Of a stretch of DNA of 64,000 bases, positions 1 to 8,831 are shown piece by piece; position 1 is the first letter of the stretch; each line of letters begins with the position of its first letter. Below the pieces are notes generated by a model that was not told the DNA's origin, did no database searches, and worked only from the letters and a program-made list of their open reading frames with translations. Origin of the DNA: Vibrio chagasii (lineage in GTDB: Bacteria > Pseudomonadota > Gammaproteobacteria > Enterobacterales > Vibrionaceae); contig NZ_MSCI01000002.1 of NCBI RefSeq assembly GCF_002954585.1, positions 1,714,089-1,778,088 on the forward strand, in the 5' to 3' direction. The position numbers were made by a program, and so were the translations under genes.

Positions 1-554
1 TGCAATGGCTACTATCAGTAGTCAAGAAAGGTGGCATGGCTATCCAGAAAGCACTGATGGTTGGCGCTATGGTGCTGGGTGTTATCTTCATGTACGCGAT
101 GATCAACGTATACATGATCAACACAGTACCTACATGGGACAACATCTACACGCCATTGAGCTTCATCATGACAATGGTTGTGGGTGGCTTGCTGCTGTCT
201 CAGTTCGTGATTGTATTTGCTAACGACAGCCGCTTTACGGTTGACCGTAACATCACGATGCTGGCTGTAATTGCGGTTGCGATCAGCTTGCTTGTGACAG
301 TCGGTAAACTGAACCTAATCGGTGACATTCAAACATCAGTAGCAAAAGCCTCAGAGTTGGTTGATGGTTTAGGCAGCTATGTGATTCTTCAAGTTGCATT
401 GCTAATGGCAAGCTTACTGATTTGGATTCTACCTATGCTCAACAAAGCAAAAGTGAATCCAGTCAACCTAGGACTAGCATTGGTACTGTTCTTAGCGTCA
501 GAGTTAATCGGCCGTGGTTTGTTCTACAGCCTACATATGACAAGCGGTTTGTAA
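1..554 (+). CDS. DmsC-like DMSO reductase membrane anchor, C-terminal part
   Basis: The reading frame is open from the left edge of the window, so the start lies outside and only about the last 184 residues are seen. The visible part is almost entirely hydrophobic, with about five predicted membrane helices joined by short loops, and ends LGLALVLFLASELIGRGLFY. That ending, with a conserved E and R before the last helix, resembles DmsC-type anchors, which hold the catalytic DmsAB subunits of anaerobic DMSO/TMAO-type reductases on the membrane and oxidise menaquinol. The catalytic subunits would be expected just upstream, outside this window. The family call is from recall and overall pattern. 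Other polytopic anchors are possible. Confidence 0.65.
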   Translation, partial: QWLLSVVKKGGMAIQKALMVGAMVLGVIFMYAMINVYMINTVPTWDNIYTPLSFIMTMVVGGLLLSQFVIVFANDSRFTVDRNITMLAVIAVAISLLVTVGKLNLIGDIQTSVAKASELVDGLGSYVILQVALLMASLLIWILPMLNKAKVNPVNLGLALVLFLASELIGRGLFYSLHMTSGL

Positions 555-596
555 TCACAGACTCGTTATTTGGTTATCTAGAAGGCTAGATAAACT

Positions 597-632
597 AAAG
601 GCCCATCACCTATTTAGATGTTGGGCCTTTTT
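597..632. terminator. Bidirectional hairpin terminator
   Basis: An AAAGGCCCA arm pairs with TGGGCCTTT and is followed by a T run on the plus strand. It lies between the convergent dmsC-like and cinA-like genes and can serve both. Confidence 0.8.
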
Positions 633-701
633 ATTTGCTCTATCTTAACCTTAATTCAAGAAGTCTGGGCTCAAGAGAACTTGGTTAGCGACAAAAGCGA
701 C

Positions 702-1940
702 TTACTTGATGATCGCTGAAGGGATAAACATATCCTTCACGCGTTTTACTGAAGAGTAATCACCAAACATAGGTTTATTGTCTAGATGTCTTCTTAGCAT
801 GTCCGCAGCGACCGTTTTGATGATAGTGCGTGCATCTTCGCGCTTGTATTGGCGGTAAAACTCCAGCACTTGTCCCCACTCACCCGCTTCGCTCGATAAA
901 GCAACACTAAAGGTATTGCCCTCTAACTTACCCGTGACTAAGGCTAACTCGGTGCCGCACTTTTCTCTTGTCGCGCCAGCCAGAGCAAACGTTGCGGCTA
1001 ATGGGTCGTTCTTTTCAAGCTCGCTCTCTTTTGGCTCCGCCATTACCCAAGAGTGACCGAAGCAATCTTCAACTTGTTCATTCGATTGTAGCCAAGCCGA
1101 AAGTGCACCTTTGGTTGATACTTCCGATACCGACAAGGTTTTCTTTCTTTCCGCCATAATATGACCGATATGGTCGAGCATAGGCTCATCAACACTGACA
1201 ACGTTACTCTCTAAAAGCTTGTACACCATTTGTAGTAGCTTAACGCGAGTTTCTAAATCCGACTTAGGCCCAAACAGCTTTACTTCAATAAACGGCAGGT
1301 AAGAGCGGTAGCCCAGTTCGTAACCTTCCGGCAGTTTCAATTGGTCCAACACATCAGAAATACCAGACTCGGATAAACCAAAGGTAAACAAACGGCTGCA
1401 TTCAGACGCGACTACTTGAGGATAAGTGCGAGCAAGGTCAGGGATAATTTCAAAGCTCACCATGCGCTTAAACTCGCTCGGTACGCCCGGAGTGAAATAG
1501 AAAGTCGCATCGTTAATCTTCAGCTTAAAGCCACAAGCAGTACCAACAGGGTTATCGACGATTTCTGAGCTCGCAGGCAGCAAAGCTTGCTTTAGGTTGC
1601 TGTCTGGCATCGGCATGCCGCGTCCAGAAAACATCTCTTCCATACGTTTTAGCCATTCAGGAAACATGACTAATTTCTGCTCTGACGCCGCCGCTGCAGC
1701 AGCCGCGCTCATATCATCGGTAGTCGGGCCTAATCCACCATTCACGATAACCACATCGTAGTTAAAGCTCAGCATCAACAACTCTTCGACTAAGGCATTC
1801 ATTTGGTCACCAACCGTGGAGCGTTTAGCCAAAGCAAAACCATGTTGGTAAAACTCAGCTGACATCCAAGCCGCGTTCGTGTCTACAATGTCTCCGTGAA
1901 GAACTTCTTCACCTGTGCTTAACATTGCGATTTTCGTCAT
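702..1940 (-). CDS. CinA-family protein (YfaY-like), MoCF-domain
   Basis: Member of the CinA family, about 412 residues. Residues 1-170 form a MoCF (molybdopterin-binding-like) domain that starts MTKIAMLSTGEEVLHGDIVD and carries the signature GGLGPTTDD at about 68-76. The C-terminal part corresponds to the NMN deamidase domain, but its usual glycine-rich motifs look weak, as in the E. coli YfaY paralogue, which is reported inactive as a deamidase. Pyridine-nucleotide recycling is therefore only possible, not shown. An upstream in-frame ATG exists, but the start at 1940 has an AGGGA ribosome site at good distance and begins at the conserved N terminus. Confidence 0.8.
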   Translation of the reverse strand: MTKIAMLSTGEEVLHGDIVDTNAAWMSAEFYQHGFALAKRSTVGDQMNALVEELLMLSFNYDVVIVNGGLGPTTDDMSAAAAAAASEQKLVMFPEWLKRMEEMFSGRGMPMPDSNLKQALLPASSEIVDNPVGTACGFKLKINDATFYFTPGVPSEFKRMVSFEIIPDLARTYPQVVASECSRLFTFGLSESGISDVLDQLKLPEGYELGYRSYLPFIEVKLFGPKSDLETRVKLLQMVYKLLESNVVSVDEPMLDHIGHIMAERKKTLSVSEVSTKGALSAWLQSNEQVEDCFGHSWVMAEPKESELEKNDPLAATFALAGATREKCGTELALVTGKLEGNTFSVALSSEAGEWGQVLEFYRQYKREDARTIIKTVAADMLRRHLDNKPMFGDYSSVKRVKDMFIPSAIIK

Positions 1941-2109
1941 GTTTCTATCCCTTGTAGTCATAAAAAGACGCTGCATTATCTACAAACTGGTCTATGTTTG
2001 AGTTTGAGCTATTTTGCTTTTTAACAAATATTAATAATGTTAAATCTAAGGTTTTCTTAGGAAAAGCGATAAATTATTAGTTCCCTAAATCAGGCATTTA
2101 ATGGATAAT

Positions 2110-2125
2110 TGTGACCCTGATCAAT
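2110..2125. promoter_or_regulatory. Weak CRP-like site upstream of the DUF3943 gene
   Basis: TGTGA followed by six bases and TCAAT matches 8 of 10 bases of the CRP half-sites. It sits about 25-40 bp before the DUF3943 start, so it would act as a repressor or as part of a proximal promoter. One site with two mismatches is weak evidence. Confidence 0.25.
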
Positions 2126-2138
2126 TCTACACTTTCTC

Positions 2139-3059
2139 ATGGAGACCCTTGTGGCCAAATCACCGTTACTAGCAAAGGTTACTGCTGCATTTTCAATGCT
2201 AATGTCAGTTAACTCGGTTGCAAGCCAATACGACTTCGACCAGCCAATCAACCTTTCTTATTCGGATGAATGTGCTCAAGATTACTGTGTAAATGATAGC
2301 TTGTACACCTACAAGCCTAGTACCAATTACGCACTGAGCGAATCTAGCGAAGAGTATGATTTCTCAATCCAACAACCAAAGCACCTTTTGGTAAGTGAAG
2401 AGAAAGATTGGGATTACCTAATGGGTCAAACTTACACCATTCTCGGCTTAAGTGTGGCGACCGTTGGTTTAATGACCTTCTTACCTGAAAGTATCACTAA
2501 ATGGGACGACGACCAACGCGACTTAAGTAAGCTAGGTCAAAAGTGGAAAGATAACGTATCTGAAGGCCCGGTATGGGACCGTGACGAACACTTCCTAAAC
2601 TATGTGATGCACCCATATTTTGGCGGTGTTTACTACACAGCTGCACGTCACGCAGGTTACAACGAGTTTGAATCTTTCATGTACTCTTGGACGATGTCTA
2701 CCTTTTTCTGGGAATACGGTGTAGAAGCATTTGCTGAAGTGCCTTCATGGCAAGACCTTTTCATCACACCTTTCTTCGGTGCGGTTGTGGGTGAAATAAT
2801 GCTAGAAACCGAGCAAGACATCATTGCTTCAGGTGGTGAAGTGATGGGTTCTCAAACCATGGGTGACGTTTCTCTATTCTTCCTAAACCCTGTTGGTCAT
2901 ATCCACCACTGGGTTAGCGATGCATGGGGTGGTGACGCAGAAGTCAACCTGAACACTAACCCTTGGTGGGATAACCAAGATGCCGCTAAATTCGCTTACG
3001 ATGCTGGCGCACCATACGATTCTCAGTTTGTTGGTATGAACTTTAAAGTAACCTTCTAA
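2139..3059 (+). CDS. DUF3943 domain-containing exported protein
   Basis: About 302-306 residues. An N-terminal signal peptide (lysine, then a hydrophobic stretch ending near SVNSVAS) is followed by an acidic, Tyr-rich linker and a DUF3943-type domain with a YVMHPYFGGVYYTAAR segment and a later NPVGHIHHW segment. The family is found in gamma-proteobacterial envelopes and has no assigned function. Start choice: ATG at 2139 is given, but GTG at 2151, in the same frame, has a GGAG six bases before it and gives a more typical signal peptide, so 2151 is perhaps the true start. A strong terminator follows, so the gene is probably monocistronic. Confidence 0.8.
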   Translation: METLVAKSPLLAKVTAAFSMLMSVNSVASQYDFDQPINLSYSDECAQDYCVNDSLYTYKPSTNYALSESSEEYDFSIQQPKHLLVSEEKDWDYLMGQTYTILGLSVATVGLMTFLPESITKWDDDQRDLSKLGQKWKDNVSEGPVWDRDEHFLNYVMHPYFGGVYYTAARHAGYNEFESFMYSWTMSTFFWEYGVEAFAEVPSWQDLFITPFFGAVVGEIMLETEQDIIASGGEVMGSQTMGDVSLFFLNPVGHIHHWVSDAWGGDAEVNLNTNPWWDNQDAAKFAYDAGAPYDSQFVGMNFKVTF

Positions 3060-3101
3060 TACAACGACCTGATTACTTTTGGTAATAACCAAAACTGTTC
3101 T

Positions 3102-3129
3102 AAAAAGCGGCTCTTAAGCCGCTTTTTTG
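3102..3129 (+). terminator. Rho-independent terminator
   Basis: AAAAGCGGCT pairs with AGCCGCTTTT across a short loop and ends in a T run, 43 bp after the DUF3943 stop. Confidence 0.88.
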
Positions 3130-3178
3130 TGCCCTACTCTTCATTCTCTTTTTTTGCGACGCAGCTTAGTTTCAAAAA

Positions 3179-3192
3179 TTGACGCAGGTCAA
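3179..3192. promoter_or_regulatory. Possible FNR-type box
   Basis: TTGACGCAGGTCAA has the TTGA-N6-TCAA symmetry of an FNR/CRP-superfamily site, differing from TTGATNNNNATCAA at the two inner positions. It lies about 100 bp before the ACT-domain gene, a position suited to activation. Single-site evidence only. Confidence 0.35.
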
Positions 3193-3292
3193 ACATTGTT
3201 CGATGTAAACTTCTACACTGAAATTAAAGAACTTTATCGCTTAATATCAAACATTTAATTAGCAATGATTAATTGAGACTTTGGGGGCTGAT

Positions 3293-3805
3293 ATGAACAC
3301 TACATTTATCGTAAACTTTATCGGAAAAGCATCACCTGCGACGATCAAGCAACTCGCTGCGGTGACTCATGAAAACGACGGCAAGTGGCTCATCAGTAAA
3401 GTGAATTTTATTGAAGACCAAGTAGCAGGAGTGCTCAAGGTTCAGCTTCCAGCTATCAATGAATCGATTGTTAAAGAAGCATTCAGTGCTAACCCAGACC
3501 TGATTGTCCAGTTCGTTGATTCAGACCATGCACATAATGTACAAGATACGATTCATCACCTAAGACTCGATTCTAACGACCGTGCCGGTATCGTCAATGA
3601 AGTGACACATGTACTCGATAGACAAGGTATCAATATTCTCGATATGGATTGCCAGCGCGTATTTATTGCCGGTGGTGGCGGTGTCAGTTCAAGCCTATTC
3701 ACTTCTAAGATCGCGGTGAAGCTACCAGTCGAAGTTCAAATCGATGATGTTATCAATGAACTAGAAACTCTCAGTGAAGATACTCGAGTAATGGTTGAGA
3801 GCTAA
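3293..3805 (+). CDS. GcvR-like ACT-domain regulatory protein
   Basis: About 170 residues holding two ACT-type domains, roughly 4-75 and 88-165. The second opens with HLRLDSNDRAGIVNEVTHVL, the typical ACT ligand-loop pattern. Proteins of this build include GcvR, which binds glycine and restrains GcvA at the glycine cleavage operon, but many Vibrio paralogues are uncharacterised, so only 'GcvR-like' is justified. There is no DNA-binding domain, so it would act through a partner or bind an amino acid. The ATG at 3293 follows a GGGGG ribosome site. A TTG 12 bases upstream is in frame but poorly placed. No obvious operon partner. Confidence 0.75.
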   Translation: MNTTFIVNFIGKASPATIKQLAAVTHENDGKWLISKVNFIEDQVAGVLKVQLPAINESIVKEAFSANPDLIVQFVDSDHAHNVQDTIHHLRLDSNDRAGIVNEVTHVLDRQGINILDMDCQRVFIAGGGGVSSSLFTSKIAVKLPVEVQIDDVINELETLSEDTRVMVES

Positions 3806-3814
3806 TTGAATTAA

Positions 3815-3843
3815 CCTCCTAACGACACCCTATCGTTGGGAGG
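3815..3843. terminator. Strong hairpin after the ACT-domain gene
   Basis: CCTCCTAACGA pairs with TCGTTGGGAGG (one G-T pair) over a seven-base loop, ten bases after the stop. There is no T run, so it may stabilise the mRNA 3' end or terminate with help. Confidence 0.5.
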
Positions 3844-3986
3844 ATACTTCACCTTCCTTACATAGTTTACAAAAAGAAATATATAAAACCTAAAAAACAC
3901 ATAAGCAAGACATATGAAACCAAGCATTGGTATCATATTTTTGTTACCATAGATTATCTTTTTAATTTAGTCACTTAGGTTTATAC

Positions 3987-5615
3987 ATGGAAAGAAAAAG
4001 GTCGAGTTGGCAATTTAATGCCATCTCAGTAGTCCTTCTTGCGACACTGTTTAGCGGATGCAAAAGTGGTCATGAAAATAATGATGAAAATACACCCGAT
4101 CCAGGTTATACACCATCAGTAGTTGAAATCAGCTTACCTAACTCGATTTCATTTTCAGAGCCATCATCTGGTTCTAGTACACGATCAATTACTGTTTCTC
4201 TTTCCGAAGCCTTACCTGAAGATCTGACCTTAACAATCTCAACAAGCGATGTAACAACTCGCTCTGATGGTACCTTTAAAAACTACGATGCTATCTCCAG
4301 TCAAAACGTCAAAATTTCAGCAGGTGCAACCAGCGCTGATCTGCCGCTAAATCTGGTAAACAATAATTTGTACGAGGGTAACAAGACACTTCATTACTCT
4401 ATTAGTGCTGACAACAATACAAATTACACACTTTCAAACGAGCGAACAGTAGTAACCATTAATGATAGCGATACACAGCCAACGATTAGTTTTAGTAACG
4501 ACTTAAGTACCGTTGTAGAGGGCGACAGTGTTGTTCAACAAGCAGTTTTAAGTCATTACACATCTCAAGATGTAACCCTTACCCTAACTCAAAATGGTAT
4601 TGCCGCACCCGAAGACTTCATTGTAGATATATCAGGTTTAGCTCTTAAACTACCAGCAGAAACTCTATCAACGAATATCACATTTACTGCTCGTGATGAT
4701 AGCTTCGATGAAGGTGGTGAGTCAGTAATCTACACGATAGCTTCCGTTGGTAACGCGACTATCAATTCAAATAAAAACACTCTCGCATTTTATATTCCTG
4801 GGCAGAAAAACTTCAATGATACTGGGTATGTCACTTATTTTGATGGCACAGACTACGACAGTGTCACTCCTCCATCGTCACACCCAAATCAAGATGCAGA
4901 TTTTGGTTTAGATGTAACAAATGGAGACGAACATTCGGATGGAGAGTATGGCTTCCGCTACACCAAGTTAGATGCTCACGGAAACCGTCTAACACCTAGC
5001 GCTACTGATTGGCGCTGCGTTAGAGACGAACATACCGGATTATATATTGAAGCGAAACAAGCTCCGATAGCACTGCCCAGTCAATCAGAGGTCGACACTT
5101 GGGTCAAGAACCACAAAGACGACCCTGACGCCAACCCTTACCCGTGGGATAGCCAGTCAAGCTCTTGGAGAAGCGCATCATACACATATACTTGGTACGA
5201 CTCTGACAATACAACAAATGGTGGCTACGCTGGCGCACCCAATGATCTCTTGTATAGCGCAGGCCCGATATCTTCTCAATGCGCTTACATTAATGATGGT
5301 TCAGGGAGCAACTACTGTAATACAGCTAGCTATATTGATAGCCTAAACAGTCGCTCAACTTGCGGTATTACAGATTGGCGATTACCGTCTCCTGTTGAAG
5401 CCCGCTCATTTATTAACTTCAATGTCGGCAGCGTCCCTGCTGGCGCCATTGATTTCTTTCCTAATCTAGGAGAGCGACTCTTCACACATTCTAGTTCTGT
5501 TAAGCAAGATGGTAGTGCTAGATGTATCGACTCTCAAAATGGTGAACTTGAGCTATGTAATAAAAACATTGCAGGTTCGACGGGTATTGTGGCGGTAAGT
5601 GGGGGTATTGAATAA
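3987..5615 (+). CDS. Lipoprotein with Calx-beta-like repeats and a DUF1566 (Lcl) domain
   Basis: 542 residues. A basic N terminus and hydrophobic stretch end in LFSGC, a lipobox with the lipidated Cys at 25. Two Ser/Thr-rich beta segments (about 45-160 and 165-270) contain acidic pieces such as NDSDTQPTISF and DDSFDEGGE, typical of Calx-beta calcium-binding repeats. The C-terminal half (about 320-542) is Cys-rich and contains TDWRLPSPVEA near 462-472, the hallmark of DUF1566/Lcl C-terminal domains seen in surface and collagen-binding-like proteins. It overlaps the next gene by one base, so the pair is co-translated. It is probably surface or periplasm facing; adhesion is a guess. The sequence is more AT-rich than its neighbours, suggesting an accessory gene. 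Confidence 0.75.
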   Translation: MERKRSSWQFNAISVVLLATLFSGCKSGHENNDENTPDPGYTPSVVEISLPNSISFSEPSSGSSTRSITVSLSEALPEDLTLTISTSDVTTRSDGTFKNYDAISSQNVKISAGATSADLPLNLVNNNLYEGNKTLHYSISADNNTNYTLSNERTVVTINDSDTQPTISFSNDLSTVVEGDSVVQQAVLSHYTSQDVTLTLTQNGIAAPEDFIVDISGLALKLPAETLSTNITFTARDDSFDEGGESVIYTIASVGNATINSNKNTLAFYIPGQKNFNDTGYVTYFDGTDYDSVTPPSSHPNQDADFGLDVTNGDEHSDGEYGFRYTKLDAHGNRLTPSATDWRCVRDEHTGLYIEAKQAPIALPSQSEVDTWVKNHKDDPDANPYPWDSQSSSWRSASYTYTWYDSDNTTNGGYAGAPNDLLYSAGPISSQCAYINDGSGSNYCNTASYIDSLNSRSTCGITDWRLPSPVEARSFINFNVGSVPAGAIDFFPNLGERLFTHSSSVKQDGSARCIDSQNGELELCNKNIAGSTGIVAVSGGIE

Positions 5616-6157
5616 TGAGACTAAAACTAATCTTAGGTGTAACTGCCTCTTTGTTAAGTGCAAATACCATCGCACAAACCTGCGTACAAACTCAAACGCC
5701 CTCTCATCAAGACGGGCAATTTATTGATCGTAAAGATGGCACATTACTCGACGTAACGACTAATTTACTTTGGTCAAAATGCAACCTAGGTGAAATCTAT
5801 AATCAATCCAATGACACATGTGATGGTACCGCGATTAAATATCAGAATTGGCAGGATGCGCTCATCGCAACCAAAGATGCAGACTTGACCACTATTGCCG
5901 GCCAGGCTGGTTTTCGGTTACCTAACATCAAAGAGTTAAGTTCAATCGTTGACTATAGCTGTACTAGACCAGCAATCAATCTGACGTACTTCCCAACCAC
6001 AACCAATGAACCATATTGGACTAACACACCCGACGCTCATAAAATAAACAGCAATTATGATGGTTTAATTATTGATTTTGAAGAAGCTTTAGAAGTCATT
6101 ACCGACCCAGATGATATTCCACACCCTCTTGTTCGATTAGTGAAAATATTTAACTAG
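5615..6157 (+). CDS. Secreted DUF1566 (Lcl-type) protein
   Basis: 180 residues with a cleavable signal peptide (about 1-21, ending TIAQ). One DUF1566 domain follows: an opening FIDRKDGTLLDVTTNLLWSKC, which is the usual 'D..TGL.W..C' start, and FRLPNIKELSSIVDYSC in the middle. Cysteines at the ends of these motifs probably form disulfides. ATG lies within the preceding stop (TAATG), so it is translated with the lipoprotein. Both carry the same C-terminal domain type, which suggests they work together at the cell surface, but the actual role is unknown. Confidence 0.75.
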   Translation: MRLKLILGVTASLLSANTIAQTCVQTQTPSHQDGQFIDRKDGTLLDVTTNLLWSKCNLGEIYNQSNDTCDGTAIKYQNWQDALIATKDADLTTIAGQAGFRLPNIKELSSIVDYSCTRPAINLTYFPTTTNEPYWTNTPDAHKINSNYDGLIIDFEEALEVITDPDDIPHPLVRLVKIFN

Positions 6158-6180
6158 CTTCTACGGTACAAGTAATCAAA

Positions 6181-6211
6181 AAGAGCAGCACCTGGCTGCT
6201 CTTTTCTTTTT
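6181..6211 (+). terminator. Terminator of the DUF1566 pair
   Basis: AAGAGCAGC pairs with GCTGCTCTTTTC and is followed by Ts. It lies between convergent genes and may also serve nspC. Confidence 0.85.
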
Positions 6212-6228
6212 CGAAACCTGCGACTCAA

Positions 6229-7362
6229 TTACTTAACTGACCACTGTGATAATGAACGCTTAAAGTCTTGATAGCCAAACTCATTCAGCTTTTGCACTTC
6301 ACCATTGCTGCGCTCGCAGTAGATTGAAGGCATTTTTAAGCCGTTGAACCAGTTAAGCTTCACCATGGTGTAACCTGCGCTGTCCAACAAGTGAAGTTTT
6401 TGACCAATCTGCAGTGGCTCATCAAAGCTCGCCTCGCAGAACTGATCACCCGCCAAACATGAACATGAACCAATCACATAATCATGACTGCCGTTTTCAG
6501 ACGCTTCTAATACCGATGCTGGTTCATTGTAGATAAGCGTATCAAGTCGATGTGCTTCGGTTGCAGAATCCACAATCGCGGTTTTCTTCACGTTCTCAAC
6601 GATATCAACCACAGTCACAACCAAATCCGTTGTTTTGGTAATGATAGCTTCTCCCGGCTCGAGGTACATTTGCACGCCGTGCTTTTCAGAGAAGGCTTTT
6701 AGCGCAAGGCCAAGCTTTTCAATGTCGTAGCCCGGCCAAGTGAAGAATACGCCACCGCCCATGCTCACCCAATCTAACTTATCTAAGTGCTCACCAAACT
6801 GCTCAGAGATTGAATCAAGCAGACCAATGAAAGCATCAACGTCTTTATTCTCACAGTTCATGTGGAACATAACACCGTCAATATCTTCAAAAACCTCAGG
6901 CTTGATATGATCCGCTTGAACACCTAAACGAGAAAACTGACGCGCTGGGTTTGCCAGATCTTGCCCTGCATAACTCACACCAGGATTTAGACGTAAACCA
7001 AGTGAAGCTTTACCTTCAACGATATGACGGTAAGCGGCCAGTTGGCTTTGTGAGTTGAAGATCATCTTATCGCAGATGTCGGCCACTTCTCTCACGTCAT
7101 CTTCGCTGTAACCCACACTATATGCGTGCGTCTCACCGCCAAACGTTTCGTGCCCAAGCTTTACTTCGTATGGGCCGGAGCTTGTCGTGCCATCGAGATA
7201 AGGCTTGATGATGTCAAACACACCCCATGTAGAGAAGCACTTAAGTGCCAGTACCAACTTCACACCTGAAATCTCTTTCAGTTGCTTGGCTTTCTCTAGA
7301 TTCGCGATCAACTTATTTTCGTTGATCATGAAGTAAGGCGTTTTTAGTTCGTTGTTTTGCAT
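6229..7362 (-). CDS. nspC: Carboxynorspermidine decarboxylase
   Basis: 377 residues; alanine-racemase-fold, PLP-dependent decarboxylase. It converts carboxynorspermidine to norspermidine, the last step of the Vibrio sym-norspermidine pathway, in the cytosol. Near the N terminus [17 protein letters not shown] contains the PLP lysine in the typical 'K.F' context. [20 protein letters not shown] and [20 protein letters not shown] are family features, the latter holding the catalytic cysteine region. The start at 7362 has AAGG six bases upstream; an in-frame TTG further up is less likely. It is the third gene of the minus-strand operon after the aminotransferase/decarboxylase and the dehydrogenase, separated from the latter by 210 bp containing a palindromic repeat. 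Norspermidine influences biofilm formation and siderophores in vibrios. Confidence 0.93.
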   Translation of the reverse strand: MQNNELKTPYFMINENKLIANLEKAKQLKEISGVKLVLALKCFSTWGVFDIIKPYLDGTTSSGPYEVKLGHETFGGETHAYSVGYSEDDVREVADICDKMIFNSQSQLAAYRHIVEGKASLGLRLNPGVSYAGQDLANPARQFSRLGVQADHIKPEVFEDIDGVMFHMNCENKDVDAFIGLLDSISEQFGEHLDKLDWVSMGGGVFFTWPGYDIEKLGLALKAFSEKHGVQMYLEPGEAIITKTTDLVVTVVDIVENVKKTAIVDSATEAHRLDTLIYNEPASVLEASENGSHDYVIGSCSCLAGDQFCEASFDEPLQIGQKLHLLDSAGYTMVKLNWFNGLKMPSIYCERSNGEVQKLNEFGYQDFKRSLSQWSVK

Positions 7363-7474
7363 GTTAATACCTTGCGGCCTTCGAGCTAACGAAGACACAT
7401 GATAATCGAACAAAGCCGACGCTGATGCATCGGCTTATCATTATACGTTGTTGTCATTCCGATGACTTTGGATC

Positions 7475-7574
7475 GAATTCGCAGAACTTTGCCCTTGTAG
7501 CTAGGACATCGCGCGGAGTTTACGAATGTAAATGAGCACGATGGACAACGCAACGAGGGCAAAGAGCCAGAATT
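7475..7574. repeat. Imperfect palindromic intergenic repeat (ERIC-like)
   Basis: A roughly 100-bp imperfect inverted repeat. Outer arms are GAATTCGCAGAACTTTGCCC and GGGCAAAGAGCCAGAATT. The middle (GAGTTTACGAATGTAAATGA) resembles the central part of ERIC elements as I remember them. It begins just after the dehydrogenase stop codon, which lies inside the right arm, and occupies most of the gap to nspC. As RNA it would fold into one long hairpin inside the polycistronic message. Confidence 0.65.
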
Positions 7575-8823
7575 ACTTCAAAGTATGGATTAGAGGTAGA
7601 CCTTGCCCCGGCTCTAGCTCTTGAACGTGCCAATCTAGACCAATTTCAGGCATGGTTGCTAGGAACGGGTCTGGGTTCAGCTGTTCCATGTTGAATACAC
7701 CTTTATCAGCCCATTCACCACGGAAGAACTGAAGTGCAGCCGTAATCGCTGGAACACCTGTTGTGTAAGAGATCGCTTGGTGTTCTACGTCTGCGTAAGC
7801 CACTTCGTGGTCGGCATTATTGTAGATAAACACACTGCGCTCTTTGCCATCTTTCTTACCTTGAACCCAAGTACCGATACACGTCAAACCTGTGTAACCC
7901 GGAGCAAGCGACGTTGGATCTGGCAGTAGCGCTTTAAGAACGTGTAAAGGCTGAACCACAGTACCATCGTGTAATGTTAGTGGATCTGGACTTAGCAGGC
8001 CGATATCACGCATGCAGTTGAAGTAGTTTAGGTACTTGTCACCAAAGCCCATCCAGAACTCGATGCGCTTAGCTGGGATGAACTCTTTCATTGAACGAAC
8101 TTCATCGTGCGCCATTGAGTACACTTTGTGAGTACCACAGTTAGGGAAATCAAACTCAAGCATACGTGAGTGACAAGGTACTTGTTTCCACTCTTCATTT
8201 TCCCAGTAGAAAGAGTCGCCTTGGATCTCAAGCATGTTGGTTTCTGGGTCAAAGTTTGTCGCAAACTTCTTACCGTGGTCACCTGCGTTTACATCCATTA
8301 CGTCGATCGTGTCGATCTCATCGAATAGGTGCTTAACCGCGTGCGCTGCAAATACTGAAACCACACCTGGATCGAAGCCCGCACCAAGAATGCCTGTGAT
8401 GCCCGCTTCAGCGAACTTCTCACGGTAACCCCACTGCCAATCGTAAGCTTGTGGTACTTGTTGGCCTTCAGAACATAGGTCAACCGCTACCGATGTATCT
8501 AGGTAAGAGACTTTTGCTTGATAACACGCTTCCATGATCGCCATGTTAACCCAAGGAGGACCAGCGTTGATGACTAGATCTGGTTTCACTTCGTTAATCA
8601 GAGCAACAAGTGCATCAACATCGTCAGCGTTTACTGCGCGAGCTTCTAGTTTCTTAGTTGAATCTTTAAGGTTGTTCTTACCTTTGATTGATTCGATGAT
8701 TTTTTCACACTTCGCAATGGTACGAGAAGCGATTGTGATATCACCCAGTACTTCGTTATTTTGTGCTGCTTTGTGTGCAACAACCCAACCAACGCCGCCT
8801 GCACCAATTTGTAGAATAGCCAT
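7573..8823 (-). CDS. Carboxynorspermidine dehydrogenase/synthase (saccharopine dehydrogenase family)
   Basis: 416 residues. It condenses diaminopropane with aspartate semialdehyde and reduces the product with NADPH to carboxynorspermidine. The N terminus MAILQIGAGGVGWVVAHKAA is a Rossmann GxGGVG nucleotide-binding motif. LVINAGPPWVNMAIMEAC and GITGILGAGFDPGVVSVFA are characteristic of the saccharopine-dehydrogenase-like family. ATG follows an AAGGATAA ribosome site that overlaps the stop of the upstream fused gene, so the two are tightly coupled. The next gene, nspC, uses its product. In V. cholerae the equivalent block is VC1623-VC1625 (from memory). Confidence 0.93.
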   Translation of the reverse strand: MAILQIGAGGVGWVVAHKAAQNNEVLGDITIASRTIAKCEKIIESIKGKNNLKDSTKKLEARAVNADDVDALVALINEVKPDLVINAGPPWVNMAIMEACYQAKVSYLDTSVAVDLCSEGQQVPQAYDWQWGYREKFAEAGITGILGAGFDPGVVSVFAAHAVKHLFDEIDTIDVMDVNAGDHGKKFATNFDPETNMLEIQGDSFYWENEEWKQVPCHSRMLEFDFPNCGTHKVYSMAHDEVRSMKEFIPAKRIEFWMGFGDKYLNYFNCMRDIGLLSPDPLTLHDGTVVQPLHVLKALLPDPTSLAPGYTGLTCIGTWVQGKKDGKERSVFIYNNADHEVAYADVEHQAISYTTGVPAITAALQFFRGEWADKGVFNMEQLNPDPFLATMPEIGLDWHVQELEPGQGLPLIHTLK

Positions 8824-8831
8824 AGTATTAA

